Below are positions 42,000-46,544 of a DNA stretch of 46,544 nt, in pieces. Source of the stretch: a bacterium (GTDB lineage Bacteria; Planctomycetota; Planctomycetia; Pirellulales; Pirellulaceae); assembly GCA_024743355.1 (NCBI GenBank), contig JANSWS010000011.1:1-46544 (forward strand), given 5' to 3'. Positions within the stretch are counted from its first letter, which is position 1, and every line of letters starts with the position of its first letter. The position numbers were made by a program, and so were the translations under genes. A model generated the notes under the pieces. The model was not told the origin of the DNA, made no database searches, and saw only the letters and a list, made by a program, of their open reading frames with translations.

Positions 42000-42160
42000 C
42001 CATGCTAGCCAGAGTGTGGTTAACGTCGTCCACCGTCTGGCGACGTTGGCAGCGATACGAATCCACCGGCCGTCCACCGTCTGGCGACGTTGGCTACGAT
42101 GCGAAACTACCAGTCGTCCACCGTCCACCGTCTGGCGACGGTGGCTACGGTGCGAAACTA
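42000..42160 (+). repeat. Second palindromic repeat array, related to 13081-13240
   Basis: A degenerate copy of the opening hairpin (42000-42019) is followed by three units with GTCTGGCGACG starting at 42035, 42079 and 42130 (spacings 44 and 51). The last contains the perfect hairpin CCACCGTCTGGCGACGGTGG. Units 2 and 3 carry GCGAAACTA after the hairpin, missing from the first array. Homology to the first array also includes the preceding GAATTCT and AGCCA stretch, so a longer element has been copied. It lies upstream of the pst operon. Confidence 0.85.
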
Positions 42161-42279
42161 TCTGCGTGTGCTGCCGAGATAAGCGACGTGGTTTATGATG
42201 TCGGACGATGTGTAAGTAGCAGGAAAACTCCGTCGATGCAAATCGGCTCGAGTGCCGCAGTAGAAAAGTCGTACAGTCT

Positions 42280-43317
42280 TTGCGAGATGTAAATTTGAAA
42301 GACTTGATCGCGTTTGTTCCCAAGCTCTTGTTGTTTGGCCTGGTGAATTTGGCTCTGTGCACGGTAAATCCAACGGTCAGGGACGCCCAAGCCCAAACCG
42401 AAACGATTCGCGTCGACCCTGCCCTTCCAGAATACGCACCAGTACCCGGGATCGCGGGCGGCAACATCCAAGTCGTCGGCTCCGAGACGATGAACAACAT
42501 GATGACCTTTTGGCTGGAAGATTTTCAGTCCATGTACGATGAGATCCGACCGGAGATCGATTCGAAAGGATCTAGCAACGCCTTTCCAGCCCTGATCGCG
42601 GGCCAAGCCAATCTGGGCCAGATGAGCCGCGAACCCAAGAATACAGAGATTGCGGATTTCCGCTCACGCTATGGCTACGACCCTTTGGTTCTACCGACTG
42701 CGATCGATATGGTTGCCGTCTGGGTTCACAAAAATAATCCGATTGAGAAAATCAGCTTTGAGGAATTGGATGCCATATTTTCCAGCACCCGATTGCGTGG
42801 CGCGCGTCGCCGGGCCACGCATTGGACGGATCTACTGGGCTCGGGCAGCGGAAACCAGCGTCCGATCGTCTGCTACGGACGCAATGCTGCTTCTGGGACC
42901 TACGGATTCTTCAAGCAGATGGTGTTGAATCAAGGTGATTATGGCCCCTGGGTCAATGAGTTGAGCGGTTCATCGATTGTCGCGCAGGCGATTGGATCTA
43001 ATCCGGAAGGCATTGGCTACAGCGGTATCGGTTTTCAAACCGCCAACGTGAAGCCTCTTTCGGTTTCCGCGCGGAGGGGCGGACCTTACTTTGCTCCCCA
43101 GACGAAATTTGCGTACAGTCGCGAATACCCGCTATCCAGGTTTCTCTACATCATTTTGAATCACGATCCTCGGCAAGATCTGGATCCTACGCGAAGGGAA
43201 TTTCTACGCTACATCTATAGTCGCCAGGGACAAGAACAAGTGGTTAGGGACGGCTACGTTCCACTAACAGCAGAGATGGCAAGCTCCATACTCGGCAAAC
43301 TTGGGATCGAACAGTGA
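42280..43317 (+). CDS. pstS: Phosphate ABC transporter substrate-binding protein (PstS family)
   Basis: Periplasmic binding protein of about 345 residues. A signal peptide follows the start (KDLIAFVPKLLLFGLVNLAL ending at AQAQ). Phosphate-binding loops are visible: IQVVGSETMNNMMTFWLEDF at the N-terminus, SKGSSNAFPALIAGQANLGQ with MSR, and GRNAASGTYGFFKQMVL. This belongs to the longer PstS-like subfamily that partners with long PstC proteins. The start is uncertain: TTG 42280 or TTG 42295, and neither has a good ribosome binding site. Its stop overlaps the GTG of pstC (GTGA), indicating an operon. No Pho box was identified upstream. Confidence 0.85.
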   Translation: MRDVNLKDLIAFVPKLLLFGLVNLALCTVNPTVRDAQAQTETIRVDPALPEYAPVPGIAGGNIQVVGSETMNNMMTFWLEDFQSMYDEIRPEIDSKGSSNAFPALIAGQANLGQMSREPKNTEIADFRSRYGYDPLVLPTAIDMVAVWVHKNNPIEKISFEELDAIFSSTRLRGARRRATHWTDLLGSGSGNQRPIVCYGRNAASGTYGFFKQMVLNQGDYGPWVNELSGSSIVAQAIGSNPEGIGYSGIGFQTANVKPLSVSARRGGPYFAPQTKFAYSREYPLSRFLYIILNHDPRQDLDPTRREFLRYIYSRQGQEQVVRDGYVPLTAEMASSILGKLGIEQ

Positions 43318-45995
43318 GCATGCAGCCAACTGGGACAGGCCCGGCGCGGCAAACGCAAGCTGGCAGCCAAGCCGCGTCAAGCGAGGCGGTCACGACTCCA
43401 TTTCGCGTCCGCGTCAGCGACCCTCTCATGGGAATGCTGATCGCCGTCGGCGGCGTGGGGACCATCTTAGCGTTGTTGCTGGTGGTTATGGTCTTGGTAT
43501 TCACCGCTTTGCCGCTTGTGCGACCTGCTCGCATAGGTGACTGGCACCAAATCCAGACCGATGGTTCGTACCAGCATATCGGCTGCGATTCGGGGGCGAG
43601 TCTTTCTTGGGGAATGCTTTCCGATGGACGCATTGAAGTTCGCAGCCTGCAGGATGGCGCTCTGGTCGCCAACTATGGCCGGCCAGCAGAGTCTCCCGAA
43701 ATCAGCTGCAGTTCATTGTCAATCGACCAGAGAACTTTAGCACTGGGCTTAGAAGATGGATCCTTTTTGACTGCCGCGATTCAATTTCAAGAAGAGCTAC
43801 TTGCGCCTGCGGAACTTCCCGCGGAGATCCGCGTATCACGGCAGAATCCAATACAACGATTTAACGAATCGGTTTTTGAGTGGCTTGATGACGAAAGTAT
43901 TCGACGCGTGCAGTTAGCTCCCATCGTCTGGTCCTCACGGATGCAACTCGCTGATTCTCGACTAACTGCGATTGACTACGTGGAAGCCGAGTCACTCAAT
44001 GCCTTCGGCAGCAACAGCCAAGCGCAGGTTTTGGCTGTTGCCGCCGGAGAATCAACCGCTCAGCTAGTTCGCGGCGAACTGCAGCGGTCGGCTACTTTGT
44101 TTGACGCCACGAACCAGATCCAACTGGAAACCGAATCGATTGACATCCGCTCTCGAGCCGCGGATCATCGCCCATTACGCATCATGTTGGCTAGCGGTAA
44201 TCAACACGCGCTGGTTCTGTGGCCCAATGGTACCCTGGACCGCTATTCCGATTTTTCTGACGGCTTCAAAATCCGGGAATCGCAATCCACGACCTTCGGC
44301 GACTCTTCAGTCACTTCCGCTGCACCTCTTCTAGGCAGACAGGTGCTGATGTGCGGCACCAGTGATGGCCGGCTTCAGGGCTGGACCATCAACAATGTTG
44401 ATTCCATTGCAGGTCCCGATACGACGGTGACTCAGGATGGATTCGAGCTGAGCTTGAGTCATGACATGCAGATCAGTCAGGCTCCGCTGCAAGCTCTAAT
44501 AAGCAGCCAACGCACGCAGGTCGCCGCGGTGGCGGACGCTCAGTCGCGCGTGGGCATCGTCTACCTCACCACGGACCGGCTGATCGGTATGACCGCGGCC
44601 TGGACAACCGAAGTAGAAGCGGGAGAGCCCAAGGCTTTAGCCCTTAGCCCACTGAGCTCAGCCATTTTCGCCTGCAATGGGAGAGAGCTGGCGTTTTGCA
44701 GCCTTGACGCGGAGCATCCGGAATCTTCATGGCGGACATATTTTGGACAAGTTTGGTATCAGGGCCACGATCGCCCAAAATACATCTGGCAATCGACCGC
44801 CGCTAGCGAAAACTCGGAACTCAAATTGAGCCTTATCCCGTTGCTGTTCGGCACCCTTAAAGCCGCAACCTTTGCGATGCTCATCAGTCTTCCCATAGCG
44901 CTGTTGGCGGCCATTTATACCAGCGAATTTCTCAGCTCGAAGATCCGTTCTTACGTCAAACCGATGATCGAGTTGATGGCTACGATTCCTGGCGTCGTAT
45001 TAGGCTATATCGCGGCAGTGATCATCGCGCCGCTCACGGATCAGCTCTTGATGCCTTGTTTGGCGGCAGTGTTCCTGCTTCCTTTGTGTTTTTTGTGCGG
45101 TGGCCGCTTGTGGCGAGCTTTTCAGTCCGACCCGCAGACACCTGCTCGCGGTGCCAAACGACTGCCCTGGATGCTCATCCTTTTTCCGCTTGCGTTATGG
45201 CTCTCATTCCATGCCGGCTCTGCCTTTGAGAAAATCTTCTTCACCGGAGACTTCGCGAATTGGATCACCACCGGCCAGGGCACGGCAGTGGGTGGATGGA
45301 TCTTGCTCCTAGCACCGGTGTGTACTCCCGTGTGCATCTATTTGGCCAAGTTTCTGCAAGCCTTGTTGGCCGAAGTGCTTCCATGGCAAGGCAAGAAGCC
45401 TCGGGCAGCGGTTTACAGCGTGCTGCCTCCCATCTACGTTGCTCTCGGGATATTTCTGCTGTCTTGGTTGGCTGGACAGATGTTGACCTGGGGTGGTTGG
45501 GATCCTCGATTGTTCTTATTTCTCAACTACCAGAATCCAAACGCCTTGTTGGTGGGGGCGGCGTTGGGCTTTGGCATCATTCCTGTAATTTTCACACTGG
45601 CAGACGACGCCTTACACTCTGTGCCAGCCCAACAAAGGAACGCATCGCTGGCTTGCGGAGCGAGTCGCTGGCAGACCACCTTGCGAATCGTAATACCGGC
45701 GGCAGCGAGTGGACTCTTAAGTGCTGTTATGCTCGGGTTTGCCAGAGCCGCAGGTGAAACCATGGTTGTGCTGATGGTTGGAGGGAATACTCCCATCATG
45801 GAATGGAATCCCTTCAGCGGACTGCGCGCGTTGACAGCCACACTGGCCACAGAGCTGCCGCAAGCTATCAAGGGCAGTACGCATTATCGCACTCTTTTTC
45901 TGGCGGCCATTTGTCTATTCGCTATTACGCTCATCGCCAATACCGCGGCTGAGCTGATACGCAATCGAATCCATCGGAGTTCCAGCCGACTATGA
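43314..45995 (+). CDS. pstC: Phosphate ABC transporter permease PstC, long form with large periplasmic domain
   Basis: Inner membrane permease of 893 residues. After a polar cytosolic N-terminus and one helix (LIAVGGVGTILALLLVVMVL, about residues 41-60), an extracytoplasmic domain of about 430 residues follows, with WD/propeller-like strands (SLSWGMLSDGRIEVRSLQDG, LMCGTSDGRLQGWTINNV). The ordinary PstC core follows (LSLIPLLFGTLKAATFAMLI onward), with the ATPase-contacting EAA loop ACGASRWQTTLRIVIPAAAS. The helical core also contains a longer insert (WMLILFPLALWLSFHAGSAF). Usual PstC is about 300 residues; long forms are known in gammaproteobacteria. Start and stop overlap both neighbours by four bases. 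Confidence 0.9.
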   Translation: MSMQPTGTGPARQTQAGSQAASSEAVTTPFRVRVSDPLMGMLIAVGGVGTILALLLVVMVLVFTALPLVRPARIGDWHQIQTDGSYQHIGCDSGASLSWGMLSDGRIEVRSLQDGALVANYGRPAESPEISCSSLSIDQRTLALGLEDGSFLTAAIQFQEELLAPAELPAEIRVSRQNPIQRFNESVFEWLDDESIRRVQLAPIVWSSRMQLADSRLTAIDYVEAESLNAFGSNSQAQVLAVAAGESTAQLVRGELQRSATLFDATNQIQLETESIDIRSRAADHRPLRIMLASGNQHALVLWPNGTLDRYSDFSDGFKIRESQSTTFGDSSVTSAAPLLGRQVLMCGTSDGRLQGWTINNVDSIAGPDTTVTQDGFELSLSHDMQISQAPLQALISSQRTQVAAVADAQSRVGIVYLTTDRLIGMTAAWTTEVEAGEPKALALSPLSSAIFACNGRELAFCSLDAEHPESSWRTYFGQVWYQGHDRPKYIWQSTAASENSELKLSLIPLLFGTLKAATFAMLISLPIALLAAIYTSEFLSSKIRSYVKPMIELMATIPGVVLGYIAAVIIAPLTDQLLMPCLAAVFLLPLCFLCGGRLWRAFQSDPQTPARGAKRLPWMLILFPLALWLSFHAGSAFEKIFFTGDFANWITTGQGTAVGGWILLLAPVCTPVCIYLAKFLQALLAEVLPWQGKKPRAAVYSVLPPIYVALGIFLLSWLAGQMLTWGGWDPRLFLFLNYQNPNALLVGAALGFGIIPVIFTLADDALHSVPAQQRNASLACGASRWQTTLRIVIPAAASGLLSAVMLGFARAAGETMVVLMVGGNTPIMEWNPFSGLRALTATLATELPQAIKGSTHYRTLFLAAICLFAITLIANTAAELIRNRIHRSSSRL

Positions 45996-46544
45996 TTCGA
46001 AAACACAGCGCAGCAGATCGCACTGCAAGGCAATCAGCTACCGCCTCGACCAGTGAGGCCATGGTTTGGCTCACCGCCAGTATGCTGCTTGTTTGCCTGG
46101 CCGCGGTCTGCGGATTGCTGTTGTTTATTCTTGCCTGTGGATTGCCCGCGTTCTGGCCGCGACACATTGATTTGGTTGCGTCCAACGACGGGCAGCTCGA
46201 ACTGGGACAGCCAGTAGCGGTTCGAGACAACGCCGTTTCCTACCGAATTGGTCACGCCGATCGGTCGACGAGCGCCATCCAGAACTTCATAAGCACATCG
46301 ATTACGTCATCCTCAATTGGCCAACCGCAGCATGCTGCCATGGTCGAGCGCTCGCGTTGGGATCCACTCTACGGGATTCCCTTACAAGTGAGTCAATCTG
46401 TTCTACTGCCCAACAGCCAGTATCAAACCTTGCTGTCGCTTCGTCGCATGGCCTTGCAGGGGTCGTCGGGTGCATCCGAGGATGCATCGTCGAACTTATC
46501 CCAAGAGGACCGAGAGCAATTACTCGAACTTCACGATGTTTTGA
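45992..46544 (+). CDS. pstA: Phosphate ABC transporter permease PstA, N-terminal part (cut by window end)
   Basis: Open frame of at least 184 codons running off the window. The ATG overlaps the pstC stop (ATGA). After a basic cytosolic N-terminus (MIRKHSAADRTARQSATAS) comes one helix (SMLLVCLAAVCGLLLFILAC then GLPAFWPRH) and a polar extracytoplasmic region (GQLELGQPVAVRDNAVSYRI). No permease core is reached, so the PstA identity rests on position and on matching the long PstA type that also has a periplasmic insert after the first helix. A pstB gene would be expected next. Confidence 0.75.
   Translation, partial: MIRKHSAADRTARQSATASTSEAMVWLTASMLLVCLAAVCGLLLFILACGLPAFWPRHIDLVASNDGQLELGQPVAVRDNAVSYRIGHADRSTSAIQNFISTSITSSSIGQPQHAAMVERSRWDPLYGIPLQVSQSVLLPNSQYQTLLSLRRMALQGSSGASEDASSNLSQEDREQLLELHDVL

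Overview
The window looks like a chromosomal segment of a planctomycete, probably from the Pirellulaceae. The evidence is the gene mix: bacterial tetrahydromethanopterin (H4MPT) C1 genes (fae, mtdB, beta-RFAP synthase, DUF447), a DUF1501 protein, large secreted proteins of a planctomycete type, an FHA protein, a VWA protein with an N-terminal membrane anchor, long Pst permeases, and many genes without a clear Shine-Dalgarno. No tRNA, rRNA, CRISPR array, insertion sequence or prophage was seen.

Layout. From 0 to 5 kb, minus strand: ettA, an HtrA-type protease, a 5'-truncated RHS fragment that starts immediately after the protease stop codon, and an unknown ORF. From 5 to 9.5 kb: a secreted WD40 protein, a membrane-anchored VWA protein and the fluoride channel gene crcB. 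From 9.6 to 13 kb: ilvB, rimI and a Nudix hydrolase, followed by an array of palindromic repeats. From 13.4 to 17.1 kb: a tight four-gene operon of iron-type alcohol dehydrogenase, alpha/beta hydrolase, DUF447 and beta-RFAP synthase. From 17.3 to 22 kb: FHA protein, DUF1501 protein, a small conserved gene behind a perfect 14-bp hairpin, xerC and a second small conserved gene. From 22.1 to 27.1 kb: a coupled SbcD/YhaO-like phosphoesterase and a YhaN-like coiled-coil ATPase with membrane segments. From 27.4 to 33.2 kb: a large exported protein, a PepSY protein, an unknown cytosolic protein, an RraA-like protein and a small membrane protein. From 33.6 to 40.2 kb: a full-length glutamine synthetase homologue that has lost most metal ligands, a propeller-M28-PDZ peptidase with a His-rich pentapeptide insert, then mtdB and fae. 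From 41 to 46.5 kb: a secreted Gly/Met-repeat protein with a textbook terminator, a second palindromic repeat array, and a pstS-pstC-pstA operon cut by the window end.

How the genes fit together. Fae condenses formaldehyde with H4MPT, MtdB oxidises the methylene-H4MPT, and beta-RFAP synthase (probably with DUF447) helps build the cofactor. C1 genes therefore lie in two places about 21 kb apart, with unrelated genes between. The most unusual candidates are the glutamine synthetase pseudoenzyme next to the C1 genes, the association of an iron-type alcohol dehydrogenase and a hydrolase with cofactor biosynthesis, and the dispersed repeat element whose hairpins show compensatory changes and complementary loops.
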